From the NCBI RefSeq assembly GCF_020616515.1, contig NZ_CP085135.1, positions 5,999,001-6,063,000 on the forward strand: a stretch of 64,000 bases of DNA, read 5' to 3'. This stretch comes from Mesorhizobium sp. PAMC28654 (GTDB lineage Bacteria; Pseudomonadota; Alphaproteobacteria; Rhizobiales; Rhizobiaceae). The notes under the pieces were generated by a model. The model had not been told where the DNA came from. It did not search any database and was given only the letters and a program-made list of their open reading frames with translations. The position numbers and the translations under genes are program-made. Below are positions 14,846 through 27,111 of this stretch, one piece after another. How positions within the stretch are numbered: the first letter of the stretch is position 1; each line of letters opens with the position of its first letter.

Positions 14846-15241
14846 ATGCGACCGGTGAGGATACGGCGGAAACGATGGGATTGGTGGGTTGCGCTGGCCG
14901 CGACCTGCGTCCTGATGTTTCAGCTGACGACGGGTGCGCTCGCCTTTGATCCGGAGGCCAACGCCTTCCAGCTGGACGCGTTCGGCAATCCGCTGTGCCT
15001 CAACGGCATCGACCATTCCGGACCAGGCCAGGGCGACAGCGGCCATTCAAAGCAGCCGGGGTGCTGCCTGGCGGGATGCTGCCTGTCATCAGCGGCCCTC
15101 ATGCCACCGCCGGACATCGCGTCGCTGCCGCTCAAGATGGCGGCGTCTTCGCAAGTCGTCATTCCCCTTCGGCCGACCCTTTTCTTTTCGGATCGCGGCT
15201 ACGTTCCGGGCAATCCCCGGGCGCCCCCTTTGATGGGCTGA
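14846..15241 (+). CDS. DUF2946-like copper-locus protein
   Basis: A 131-residue protein with an N-terminal membrane segment (WWVALAATCVLMFQLTTGALA) and a conserved-looking C-x-N-G-x-D-H ... K-Q-P-G-C-C-L-A-G-C-C pattern, as in DUF2946 proteins found with copper genes. The Cys and His residues could bind copper in the periplasm. ATG 14846 has GGTGGAG about 9 nt upstream. It precedes copC and copD on the same strand. Confidence 0.6.
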   Translation: MRPVRIRRKRWDWWVALAATCVLMFQLTTGALAFDPEANAFQLDAFGNPLCLNGIDHSGPGQGDSGHSKQPGCCLAGCCLSSAALMPPPDIASLPLKMAASSQVVIPLRPTLFFSDRGYVPGNPRAPPLMG

Positions 15242-15247
15242 GCCCCC

Positions 15248-15270
15248 CTCCAGACGCAAAGCGTCTGGAG
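15248..15270. promoter_or_regulatory. perfect hairpin before copC
   Basis: CTCCAGACGC-AAA-GCGTCTGGAG, a 10-bp perfect stem with a 3-nt loop just after the DUF2946-like stop. There is no T-tract, so it may be an mRNA processing or stability element, not a terminator. Confidence 0.5.
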
Positions 15271-15429
15271 ACCATCCTAAAACCATCCACGGACATGTTC
15301 GGCGCGTAGCGATTTGCGGCAGGTCAGCTCAAGCGATCCTCGCTGGAGCCCCCGCGCCGCCCGCGAGCCGGCAAGTCCGGAAAAAACAATGCAGGTGATC
15401 GGCCTGCGCCCATCCTGAAAGGAATTCCC

Positions 15430-15801
15430 ATGTCCAGAACCGCTCTTGCCTCCACCATCGCCATCGCCGCCGTCATCGCTGTTACCGGCGAGGCTTTCGC
15501 CCATGCGCAGCTAAAATCGGCCGTTCCGCCGGTGGGCGGCTCCGTCACCGCTTCGCCTTCCGTCATCGATCTCACCTTCTCGGAAAATCTGAACTTCAAG
15601 TTCTCCGGCATCAAGGTCACCGGCCCCGACAAGAAGGCGGTGAAGATGGGCGAGGGGATGCTGATGGACAGCGACACCACGCTGATGGTTCCCGTTACCG
15701 GAACACTGGCTGACGGCAGCTACAAGGTCGACTGGCACGCCCTGTCGGCCGATGGCCACAAGACCCATGGCAGCTACAATTTCACCGTGAAGTCCAAGTG
15801 A
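15430..15801 (+). CDS. copC: copper resistance protein CopC
   Basis: A 123-residue periplasmic copper carrier. A signal peptide ends at GEAFA, and the mature chain starts HAQLKSAVPPVGG, placing the N-terminal copper-ligand His at +1. Near the C-terminus, VDWHALSADGHKTHGSYNF supplies the second set of His ligands. The length matches the CopC/YobA family. Its stop overlaps the copD start by 4 nt, so the two are translationally coupled. It delivers copper to CopD at the inner membrane. Confidence 0.9.
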   Translation: MSRTALASTIAIAAVIAVTGEAFAHAQLKSAVPPVGGSVTASPSVIDLTFSENLNFKFSGIKVTGPDKKAVKMGEGMLMDSDTTLMVPVTGTLADGSYKVDWHALSADGHKTHGSYNFTVKSK

Positions 15802-16682
15802 CTGTTGACGCCGCCCTTTCCGGCTGCCGGTTCCTGCACTTTGCGTCCGCGATGCTCCTGTGGGGAGCTTTTGCCTTCCTGCGGACGCTGGTGCCCTCGG
15901 ATCTCGCTGCCGGCATAGGGCGGCGTCTGCGATGGCTGTGGATCGTTGCGGCCGCGATAGCGGTTGCAACGATCGCCGCCGGTTTGCCCCTGGAAGCCGC
16001 GATGATCGGCGACGGCTGGGCCGACGCTTTCGATCCGGTGACGCTGCGGGCGGTGTTGTTCGAGACGACGGTCGGTCATGCCTGGCTGGGGCAGGCCTTC
16101 GCGGCGCTGCTTCTGCTGGCGGCATTCGCGGCACCCGAGCGGATGCGAATGGCAGCCGTTGCACTGGCGGCGGGTCTGGCCACGGCCAGCGCGGCGCTGA
16201 CCGGACATGCGGTGATGCAGGCCGGCTGGACCGGCATCGCGCATCGCCTCAACGATGCCTGCCATATCCTCGCCGGCGGCGCCTGGCTTGGCGCGCTCGT
16301 GCCGTTGCTGATGGTGCACAGGGCATTCGACCGGCCGGAAAGCCGGCGGCAGGCGGGAACGGCGCTGAGGAAATTCTCATTCGCCGGGCATTTCGCCGTG
16401 GCTGTCGTGCTGCTGTCCGGCGTGGCCAACACGATGCTGGTGCTCGGCCGCTGGCCGACGCAATGGTCGTCACCCTATCAGGCGATGCTTGCCGCCAAGA
16501 TCGCTGTCGTGGCTGTCATGACCGGCCTTGCCATCGTCAATCGATACCATTTCGTTCCGAGACTGGCTGGGCTTCCAGACGATAGCATGCGCGCCATCCG
16601 GCTGGTCACGATCGCCGAGATCGTGCTGGGCGTGGTGGTTGTCGGGCTGGTCTCGGTGTTCGGGATGCTGGAACCGGCATGA
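15798..16682 (+). CDS. copD: copper homeostasis membrane protein CopD
   Basis: A 294-residue inner membrane protein with about eight hydrophobic segments and the CopD features WGAFAFLRTL, GHAWLGQAF and LNDACHILAGGAWLGALVPLL. The GTG start at 15798 overlaps the copC stop (GTGA). With CopC it probably moves copper across the inner membrane. An IS630 copy is inserted 13 bp after its stop, so the original terminator may have been displaced. Confidence 0.88.
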   Translation: MTVDAALSGCRFLHFASAMLLWGAFAFLRTLVPSDLAAGIGRRLRWLWIVAAAIAVATIAAGLPLEAAMIGDGWADAFDPVTLRAVLFETTVGHAWLGQAFAALLLLAAFAAPERMRMAAVALAAGLATASAALTGHAVMQAGWTGIAHRLNDACHILAGGAWLGALVPLLMVHRAFDRPESRRQAGTALRKFSFAGHFAVAVVLLSGVANTMLVLGRWPTQWSSPYQAMLAAKIAVVAVMTGLAIVNRYHFVPRLAGLPDDSMRAIRLVTIAEIVLGVVVVGLVSVFGMLEPA

Positions 16683-16697
16683 GCGGCGCGGGCGCTA

Positions 16698-17751
16698 GAG
16701 CAGAATCTGATCATTCCGGCTCATATCCTGTTGCGGCGAAGTAGTTGGCGCACTCGGTTGGTGTGAAGCAAGGCAGTGCGGCGCTGATGGTATCCCACAA
16801 TTCCGCGACGGTTCGTGCGGCGGCTTTGCGTAGAATCGATTTCAGCTTGGAAAAGGCGTTCTCGATCGGGTTGAAGTCGGGGGAATAGGGCGGGAGGAAC
16901 ATCATCCTTGCGCCGGTTGCTTCGATCGCCACACGGGCGGCTGCGCTTTTGTGCGCCGGCAGGTTGTCGAGGATCACGACATCGTCGGGCCGCAGCGTCG
17001 GCACGAGAACCTGCTCGACATAGGCGACAAACCATTCGCCAGTCATCGGGCCGTCCAGGACCATTGGCGCGGTCATGCCAGTGAGGCGCAGGGCGCCGGT
17101 GAACGTCGTCGTCTTCCAATGGCCATGCGGGATTGGCGATCGGCACCGCATCCCGCGCTTCGTGCGCCCCCGCAGTCGAGCCATCTTTGTCGAGGCTCCG
17201 GTCTCGTCGATGAAGACCAGATGCTCGGGATCAAGATCGGGCTGGGCGTCGAACCAGGCGTTTCGTCGCGCCGCCACGTCTGGCCGCTCCTGCTCGCTGG
17301 CGTGCGCCGTTTTTTTTGAAGGTCATGGAGTGACGATCGAGAAACCGCCAGATCGTGCTCGTCGCAAACGACGCGCCATGCTCCTGTCGCAGCAACTCGG
17401 CGAGTTCGACCAGCGTGATGTCCACCCGCCTCTCGATCGCCGCCAGGATGATGTCGCGATACGCTTCAACGCGGTGGGACCGCCTGTCGCCGCCCTGCGG
17501 CTTTGCGCAGGTGGCTCCGGTCTCGCGCCATTCCCGGACCCAACGCACCGAGCTTGCCGCCGCCACGCCAAATCGCGCCGCTGCCGCCCGTCGCGACAGG
17601 CCGCCATCAACCGCTGCGACCACCCGAGCCCGCAAATCTTCCGATAAGGATTTCGCCATGCCATGCCGGCCTCCGAATCCAGCAGATATGCTGAATCAGA
17701 TTTCCAATCCCAACGAAACCCCTATCGATTCTATCCGCTCGGATTTTGCTC
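16698..17751 (-). mobile_element. IS630 family element, copy 1
   Basis: A 1054-bp element flanked by TA at 16696-16697 and 17752-17753, the TA target duplication of IS630/Tc1-mariner elements. The ends GAGCAGAATCTGA and GAGCAAAATCCGA (inverted) match at 11 of 13. It is inverted relative to copies 2 and 3. All six reading frames agree between the copies, so the DNA is essentially identical and transposition was recent. Confidence 0.95.
16711..17659 (-). CDS. IS630 transposase, two frames joined by slippage
   Basis: The first frame (17659-17231) starts MAKSLSEDLRARVVAAVDGG and carries the helix-turn-helix and linker. The second frame (from about 17300 to 16711) carries the DDE domain: LVFIDETGAS, VILDNLPAHKSAA and FLPPYSPDFNPIENAFSKLK. 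The frames meet at a run of eight A in the coding strand, where loss of one A would fuse them. Similar slippage is known in IS630 elements. It is probably functional because three identical copies exist here. Confidence 0.9.
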
Positions 17752-17753
17752 TA

Positions 17754-18161
17754 GCAGGCTGTTGGAGAACCTCTATGGAGATACAATTATGCTCTGTGGC
17801 AGATTGAAAATTTTCTACTATGCATTGTGGACGCGTATGGCGGCTTCCAATGGGATTTCGACGGCGTGCGAGAGTTCGATGAGCGGCGCCATTGCGCGCG
17901 TCGGAGGGCGGAGCGCCCAGTGCTGGCGCTGCGGCGGCAAGGCGAGAAACGCCAAGTCGATACTATTCGGATCCGTACGCCACCGCTCCGAAGTTTCTCC
18001 CGGTGCCCGACTTCAGACAGGCTCTCGCCCACGCAGCCGAATGATTTTGCGCCGTTTGGACAGGGTAGAGTCAACCGGAAATCCAGTTCTCAGTCTGTTG
18101 CTGACATCGCTGAAGACAGCGGTTATCTTCCATGAAACTCTAGCGCCAAGCAGTTCAGATA
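17754..18161. other. 408-bp region beside IS630 copy 1
   Basis: No gene recognised. The composition is somewhat more AT-rich than its neighbours. It may contain a decayed segment displaced by the insertion. Confidence 0.4.
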
Positions 18162-18515
18162 ATGCCAGTGATTTCGGATACCAATATCCTAAGCGACGCA
18201 GTGGCTAGCGGTATCGTTCTTATTGTCCTCACCTCGGCCACATTCTACTGCGTTCATGTACTTCTGAAAGCATGGAGAACAGGTTCCATTCGGTCAAGAA
18301 CTGGGCTCGTTCTCCGAAGCTCAGACGTTCTGATTTTCCGGCGCCTAGTTGGCGCTACCGCCTTCGCGGTTGCTTTACTTACACTTTGCCTTTTTGCTGT
18401 CACTGCCGAATTTATGCGGCATACGTTCGGCATCAGCGCGCTACTCTGGGGAGTGGCACTCGTTGTCTTGACCCTCTTTTTTATGGCGGCTTTCGCCGCC
18501 AAGTTTAGTCGATAA
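18162..18515 (+). CDS. small three-pass membrane protein
   Basis: A 117-residue ORF with three hydrophobic segments (about residues 15-35 SGIVLIVLTSATFYCVHVLL, 62-83 GATAFAVALLTLCLFAVTAE, 89-112 ISALLWGVALVVLTLFFMAAF). The ribosome binding site is poor and the codon use is less GC-biased than the surroundings, suggesting acquired or decaying DNA. No family recognised. It is convergent with the cobalt operon, with only 7 bp between stops. Confidence 0.45.
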   Translation: MPVISDTNILSDAVASGIVLIVLTSATFYCVHVLLKAWRTGSIRSRTGLVLRSSDVLIFRRLVGATAFAVALLTLCLFAVTAEFMRHTFGISALLWGVALVVLTLFFMAAFAAKFSR

Positions 18516-18522
18516 GCTTGGT

Positions 18523-19176
18523 CTACGTGGGCTTGATGCCGCCGGGCTCATCGCTTCGCCGACCCTTTGGACCCGCGAGCGCCATCACGCCCGCCACGAG
18601 CATCAGCGCCAGCATGGCAAACGTCATCAGGCTGGGCACGTGGAAGAAGATGCCGCTCCAGCCAGGGGAGATGATGTTCGCCGTGTTGAAGGCTTCGCCG
18701 CTGAACCGGCACATCACGAATGATGCCTGGTTGCGGACCATGTCGGCGTCTATGTCGGAGATCAGCGCCTGCACGGCGTCCTTCTGGTCGCCCATCTCCT
18801 GCATGTAGACGAGCAGCGCTTGTGCCGCCGACAGGTAGGCATGGCCGCATTCGTTGAAGGGGCTTTCCTCGTCGCGCAGGCTGCCGGGCACCAGGCCCCA
18901 CAGGCAGTAGCTGTACTGGATATTGCCGTAGTTCATCAGCCGCCTGAATGTCAGGTCGGTCCGTTGCTGGCGCGCGGCGAGGTCGAGGATCCTGCCGCGA
19001 TAGTCGGCGATGACAGCCATCTGGCCGTGGGTGAGGCTGGGGATCGGGATGCCGCTGGTCGGTCCGCCGATGCTGACGCTGTGGGCACCGGCGGGAGCGG
19101 CCAGGGCGAAAAGCAGAACGGCGCCCACGAGGGACGCCGCCGCAAGGCGCACAGAACTTGTGGCGCGCCGGATCAT
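18523..19176 (-). CDS. hypothetical exported protein of the cobalt operon
   Basis: A 217-residue protein with an N-terminal signal (AAASLVGAVLLFALAAPAGAHS), a mature domain with DYRGRILDLAARQQRTD, four Cys, and a C-terminal membrane helix (LMTFAMLALMLVAGVMALAG). It starts 4 nt after the cbtA stop, so it is in the same B12-riboswitch operon. The first mature residues AHSVSIGG hold a His. I recognise no family. Position suggests a periplasmic, membrane-anchored accessory to cobalt uptake. Confidence 0.6.
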   Translation of the reverse strand: MIRRATSSVRLAAASLVGAVLLFALAAPAGAHSVSIGGPTSGIPIPSLTHGQMAVIADYRGRILDLAARQQRTDLTFRRLMNYGNIQYSYCLWGLVPGSLRDEESPFNECGHAYLSAAQALLVYMQEMGDQKDAVQALISDIDADMVRNQASFVMCRFSGEAFNTANIISPGWSGIFFHVPSLMTFAMLALMLVAGVMALAGPKGRRSDEPGGIKPT

Positions 19177-19180
19177 GCGG

Positions 19181-19927
19181 CTAGCGCATGGCCGGCCGTT
19201 TGGAGACCGGGCGGGTAAGCTGGCCGCCGTAGCTGCGTTCGACCACGGCGCCGAAGACGAGGCCGATGGTGGTCCACAGCACGACGTGGATGCCGAGCGA
19301 GGCGACGCGGAAGCGCCAGAGCAGGTCAGCCGAGAACTTTTCCGGCACTTCGTTGATGGGCGGCAGCGCGTACTGGACGAGGGCGATGAAGATGATGAAG
19401 GCCGCCCCGGCGATGATCGTCGCGTTCCAGGCGCCATATTGCGCCCACAGCCGTCGCGCCAGCGCCACGGCGGCGACCTGCGCCGCGATGGAAACCACCA
19501 GCATGACGAAGAACAGCTCCGTGCGCGCGCCGATCGTATCGGGATTGCCGACGGAGGGCGGATTGGCCGGATATTTGATGTAGGGCACCAGGACGATGGC
19601 AACGAAGCCGGCCAGCGCCAGAAGGACGGCGGTGCCGCGCGGACCGAAATTGCTGACGCGGCCATAGGTATAGGCGAACACCAGCGAGAACAGCCCGCCG
19701 ACCGCCGCGCCATAGACCAGCACCCCGGTCAACAGGCCAAGGCCTGCCTGTGTCGAACGGCTGACGATTTCGGGTTCGGGCACTTCGCCCGCGGCCTGGG
19801 CGTTTGCCTCCTCGAAGGCGATGGCGCGGTCGACCTGCGGCTCGCCATAGATCCTGGCGAAGCCGAATGCGAGAATGCCGGCGAAGATGCCGACCAGCAT
19901 CCCGCGAAGAAGAAGATTTCCAACCAT
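19181..19927 (-). CDS. cbtA: cobalt transporter subunit CbtA
   Basis: A 248-residue inner membrane protein with about six helices. MVGNLLLRGMLVGIFAGILAF, then a loop with EPQVDRAIAFEEAN, then STQAGLGLLTGVLVYGAAVGGLFSLVFAY, are typical of CbtA. It is predicted to import cobalt for cobalamin synthesis together with CbtB. ATG 19927 gives the family-like start. It lies downstream of cbtB under a cobalamin riboswitch, so expression should fall when B12 is plentiful. Confidence 0.88.
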   Translation of the reverse strand: MVGNLLLRGMLVGIFAGILAFGFARIYGEPQVDRAIAFEEANAQAAGEVPEPEIVSRSTQAGLGLLTGVLVYGAAVGGLFSLVFAYTYGRVSNFGPRGTAVLLALAGFVAIVLVPYIKYPANPPSVGNPDTIGARTELFFVMLVVSIAAQVAAVALARRLWAQYGAWNATIIAGAAFIIFIALVQYALPPINEVPEKFSADLLWRFRVASLGIHVVLWTTIGLVFGAVVERSYGGQLTRPVSKRPAMR

Positions 19928-20085
19928 GACCGTTGTCCCCACGGCATGACCGTGCCGCCCTTGGGCAGGGATCATGCGTTTGCTGCATTTTCATTGCATT
20001 GCAAGACCGTAACGCGCCCCTGAGGGACGCGCGGCCTAAAGCACTATGTCAATTGCCCGAAGCGCGCGCTTGCGGGCGCGATGCA

Positions 20086-20295
20086 TCAGTGACAGGGGAA
20101 GCCAAGCAGATGGCGGCCATCATGCACGAATTCGTGCACACCCATGCCGGAGATCAGCGAGGTCGCGCCTTGCTCGGCGCCGATGAAATAGATCGCCAGC
20201 ATCAGCAGAAGACCGCCGAAGATCGCCCACGGCAAAAGTTCTTTCAAAGGGATCGGCACCGGACCGTAGGTGGGTGCGAAAGTAGCGTTGGACAT
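20086..20295 (-). CDS. cbtB: cobalt transporter subunit CbtB
   Basis: A 69-residue single-pass protein: a helix (LLPWAIFGGLLLMLAIYFIGAEQ) followed by the conserved C-terminal His motif HEFVHDGRHLLGFPCH, which is the expected metal-binding signature of CbtB. It is the first gene after the cobalamin riboswitch, with cbtA 158 bp downstream. Confidence 0.9.
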   Translation of the reverse strand: MSNATFAPTYGPVPIPLKELLPWAIFGGLLLMLAIYFIGAEQGATSLISGMGVHEFVHDGRHLLGFPCH

Positions 20296-20304
20296 ATGGA
20301 CCTC

Positions 20305-20455
20305 TCCTGGGATGCTGCGTCCCGTTCATCGACCTCAGCTACGGGAGAAGGCCTGACTTTCAGCAAGAATATTGCCGATCACAGTGGCGCGACCGTGCCG
20401 GATTTACACCGGCTTCCAAACCCGTATCGTTGAAGACAATATCCACCGGATCGAT
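20305..20455 (-). promoter_or_regulatory. cobalamin riboswitch
   Basis: Read on the minus strand it contains GAAGCCGGTGTAAATCCGGC, then the B12-box GCGCCACTGTGA, then AGTCAGG, in the order and spacing of the cobalamin element. It ends about 10 nt upstream of cbtB. It is expected to repress the cbtB-cbtA operon when adenosylcobalamin is bound. Ends are approximate. Confidence 0.92.
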
Positions 20456-20552
20456 AGCCGTCAACGAATTGTGGCTGGCCATGACCGATTGTGTATATGG
20501 CGCGGCTTGCCGGGCCGTGGGCAATCGTCCGGCCACAAGGAAAGCGCTTCTC

Positions 20553-21125
20553 ATGCTCGTACGCCTCACCATGATCCGCAGCGGGGCAACGCCCGCGACG
20601 CGCAAGGGGGCGTTTGCGCTTGATGAGCCGCTGGAGCCGCGCGCCCACGAGTTGGCGGCGGCTGTGGGGGCGAGGTTGCGCCGTGCCGACCGCGTGCTGA
20701 CGAGCCCGACGCCGCGGGCCCGGCAGACGGCCGAGGCGATGTCGCTGCAAGCATCCGTCGAACCTCTTCTGGCGGAGCAGGACCATGGACGCTGGGCCGG
20801 CAAGAGCCTTGAAGCGGTGCATGCCGATGATCCCCAGGGCATAGCGGCCTGGCTTGCCGACCCCGATGCCGCCCCGCATGGCGGCGAATCGCTGGCGGAT
20901 GTGTCGCGCCGGGCTTCGACGTTCATGGATCGCCTGATGGCGGAGCGCGGCCACACCATCGTGGTGACGCATGCCAGCGTCATTCGCGCGGCAATAGTCC
21001 ATGTCCTAGGCGCGCCACTTGCCGCCTGCCGCAGGATCGACATCGAGCCGCTGGGCGTCACCGAGTTCTCCAGCGACGGACGCCGCTGGATGCTCAGGAT
21101 CACCAGGTCGGAGAAGGCCGATTGA
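20553..21125 (+). CDS. histidine phosphatase superfamily protein with altered active site
   Basis: A 190-residue protein with the branch-1 histidine phosphatase fold: SPTPRARQTAEAM, DHGRWAGKSLEAV, HGGESLADVSRR and VVTHASVIRAAI are all present. The N-terminal catalytic motif, normally R-H-G, reads MIRSGAT, so the phosphate-accepting His is Ser. Phosphatase activity is therefore doubtful. ATG 20553 has AAGGAAAG upstream. It is divergent from the B12-riboswitch operon, a position where CobC-like phosphatases often occur. Confidence 0.75.
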   Translation: MLVRLTMIRSGATPATRKGAFALDEPLEPRAHELAAAVGARLRRADRVLTSPTPRARQTAEAMSLQASVEPLLAEQDHGRWAGKSLEAVHADDPQGIAAWLADPDAAPHGGESLADVSRRASTFMDRLMAERGHTIVVTHASVIRAAIVHVLGAPLAACRRIDIEPLGVTEFSSDGRRWMLRITRSEKAD

Positions 21126-21185
21126 GCGTGTGATAGGCACGTCTTAGAAAGCGGCGTGACAAACAACACTTGAAGGCGTATATTG

Positions 21186-21205
21186 ACATAAAGATGTCTT
21201 TATGT
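21186..21205. promoter_or_regulatory. operator-like palindrome upstream of metH
   Basis: ACATAAAGATGTCTTTATGT, perfect 9-bp arms, 35 bp before the metH start. It resembles the AAAGATATCTTT-type sites of the ArsR-family regulator SahR, which controls methionine-cycle genes in proteobacteria. No arsR gene is in the window. Confidence 0.6.
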
Positions 21206-21239
21206 GACTTGGGTTCGCGTGTCGCCCCAAGGATAAAAA

Positions 21240-25043
<3,804 letters not shown>

Positions 25044-25065
25044 GGGCGGCTCTATCTTCCCGTTT

Positions 25066-25137
25066 GAGCATGATCTCGGACAAACGGGGACCGTTTGTCC
25101 GAGAAAACCGGTTCCCACTTTTCGGGATCATGATCGG
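25066..25137. repeat. dispersed palindromic repeat (GATCATG/CCGGTT family)
   Basis: GAGCATGATC...GGATCATGATC surround a 13-14 bp stem (CTCGGACAAACGG 25075-25087 with CCGTTTGTCCGAG 25091-25103) and an AAACCGGTT block. Related copies or fragments occur at 60101-60143, near 10027-10043, 7508-7543 and 11196-11225. Confidence 0.8.
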
Positions 25138-26358
25138 TCAGGAATTTCCGCAGTTGCTCGGTGCCGGCGCTCCCGCGAAACGGCCCGCGATCCATGCCAT
25201 GGCATCGCTGGCGGAGTGCCGCGCGGCAAAGGCATGGCCCACGCCTTTCAGTCTTTCCAGCTCGACCTTGCTACCACGGCGACATAGTCCTTTTACATAA
25301 GCCATGGTAACCGAAGGCCGCACCAGATTATCCTTTGTGCCCTGCGCGATGAACACGGGAATGCGGGACGGCAGCGGCCCGGGCGTATTGTCGGCAAGCA
25401 GATGCTTCCAGGGTTGCAGGTCGGAGAGATCGTTGACGCTCAGGAAGCTATGTTCCAGCGCCCTGGTTGGGCCGCGGCGGTCGAGAACGTCGAACCAGCG
25501 CTCGATGCACTTGCCCGCCAATTTGTTCACGACGGGCAGGGCCCGCGGCATCACGACATGATCGATCGGCGCGACATAGACCCGCGACCAGGACCATAGC
25601 GTCATCGCGGTTATGTTGTTGCCGCCGCCAGTGCCTTGGTCCTCGCGCATCAATTCGGCAAGTTCGGTCGCCGGCGCGGCGGCAGCGACACCAACCAGGT
25701 GCAATTCCGGCGCATAGGCGGATGCGAGAAGCCCGCTATAAAGTGCTGCATGCCCGCCCTGCGAGTGGCCCCAGACGGCGAAATTGTCGCTCGCGCCGGC
25801 ATCCGGAATCTGTCGGGCGGCGCGCACGGAATCGAGCACGGCCCGGCCTTCGCTCGTCCCGACAAGATAGGGGTGGGGCCCCGCCCGGTCGATCCCAAGA
25901 CCCGGATAGTCGGTGGCGGTCACGACATATCCGCGCGCCAGCGCATCCCGCAATCCCTGGACCGAAGAGAAGAACACTCTCGCCCTGGAGGGCCCGCATT
26001 GAGGCTCGACGCCTGTCGTGGGATGCGCCCACGCTACAATTGGCCGGCCGCCGGTCGGTATGTGCCCGGCGGGTACGACGACCACGCCTGATACAGGGAT
26101 TGGTTCGCCCGACAGGCCTGTCGACATATAGATGATGCGATAGGCTGTTGAGCCATCCGGGGCGCCGGACATGCGTTGTGCACTGACCAGCGACCCGGGA
26201 AGGTCCGATGCCTGCGCCCGGCCCGTCGTGAATGCCGCCGCGATCAACATGGCAACGGCAAGGAAAAGCCCCGCCAGTACTTGACCGGCTGGGAATGCGG
26301 CATCGCGTCCGCCGTGAATTATGTCGGCCTGGGGCCGGATGGATATTCTGGTGCTCAT
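25138..26358 (-). CDS. secretory lipase-type alpha/beta hydrolase, second copy
   Basis: 406 residues, with a signal-like N-terminus (FLAVAMLIAAAFTTGRAQA) and GHSQGGHAA at the nucleophile, QGTKDNLVRP for the acid and KGVGHAFAA for the His. It is a paralogue of the 3124-4344 protein, with the same length and layout (AWAHPTTGVEP, ATDYPGLGIDR). It is predicted to act on esters or peptides outside the cytoplasm. It is convergent with metH, separated by a palindromic repeat. Confidence 0.8.
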   Translation of the reverse strand: MSTRISIRPQADIIHGGRDAAFPAGQVLAGLFLAVAMLIAAAFTTGRAQASDLPGSLVSAQRMSGAPDGSTAYRIIYMSTGLSGEPIPVSGVVVVPAGHIPTGGRPIVAWAHPTTGVEPQCGPSRARVFFSSVQGLRDALARGYVVTATDYPGLGIDRAGPHPYLVGTSEGRAVLDSVRAARQIPDAGASDNFAVWGHSQGGHAALYSGLLASAYAPELHLVGVAAAAPATELAELMREDQGTGGGNNITAMTLWSWSRVYVAPIDHVVMPRALPVVNKLAGKCIERWFDVLDRRGPTRALEHSFLSVNDLSDLQPWKHLLADNTPGPLPSRIPVFIAQGTKDNLVRPSVTMAYVKGLCRRGSKVELERLKGVGHAFAARHSASDAMAWIAGRFAGAPAPSNCGNS

Positions 26359-26619
26359 GATCGGTCCTCAACGGTGATCAATGTGGGGGAACCGGGCCGA
26401 TGTCGGTAGCGCATATTTGCGCGTCAATCGCCGGCCGACCGCCGTGCAATTGATCCGGCGTATACTCGCGGGCCTCTCGGATCAGGCCAGCGGCTGTAAC
26501 AATGGCCATTTCTACCAATTCTGGCGGGTGACAGCAATTCCAGCCGCACGGCGCGGGTCTGGCGAAAGGCTCTACGACGGGAGGCGTGAGGCCTTCCCGT
26601 CGCGAACGCGGCATCCGCC

Positions 26620-26916
26620 TCAGTTGGGCCAGCAACGCCGGCCACCGCCACCGAGATGATAGCCGGGAGGGCATGGGTTCCACTGATACGGGCGCTGTGA
26701 ATAATAGCCCCACGGATAAGGCCCGCGACCAAAGCGATGGCAGGCGCCGCCCGGACCCCTATACCAGCCGGGTCCGCAGCCATCGGCGACGTAGATCAAG
26801 CGGGCCGACGGCTGTCCCGTCGAATCCAAAGCGAGGCTTTGTGCCCGTGAGGTGCCAGCCGCACCAAGGGTCATGACGGCAGCAGCCGCCACGGTCAGAA
26901 GCATCTTGGAAGTCAT
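26620..26916 (-). CDS. small secreted Gly/Cys-rich protein (GCG_CRPN-like)
   Basis: A 98-residue protein with a signal peptide (MTSKMLLTVAAAAVMTLGAAG...SRAQ), then VADGCGPGWYRGPGGACHRFG and WNPCPPGYHLGGGGRRCWPN. The GCG motif followed by Gly/Tyr/Pro-rich sequence with paired Cys fits the GCG_CRPN prefix domain family of small rhizobial exported proteins, whose function is unknown. ATG 26916 is chosen because AGGA lies 8 nt upstream; ATG 26925 has no proper spacing. Confidence 0.65.
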   Translation of the reverse strand: MTSKMLLTVAAAAVMTLGAAGTSRAQSLALDSTGQPSARLIYVADGCGPGWYRGPGGACHRFGRGPYPWGYYSQRPYQWNPCPPGYHLGGGGRRCWPN

Positions 26917-27033
26917 TTTTCTCATCCTGTTGTTGTTGATAAAAGCCGCCGCCTTCGTGGCGCGCGGAGTCATTTCGACCACGCCAGCTTTGGTGCCTGT
27001 TCGAGCTTGCTTTGCCTCGGTCAAGCGTCTATC

Positions 27034-27102
27034 TAGACGGTGTCTAAATGCTCCTTTCTCTCATCTCGCGAAGGGAGTCAACAGAAATCTAGACGGTGTA
27101 AG
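27034..27102. promoter_or_regulatory. two TetR-type operator sites
   Basis: TAGAC-GGT-GTCTA at 27034-27046 is a perfect palindrome. TAGAC-GGT-GTAAG at 27090-27102 repeats its first half and centre. Both precede the TetR start at 27112, which suggests autoregulation. Confidence 0.65.
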
Positions 27103-27111
27103 GATTTAATT

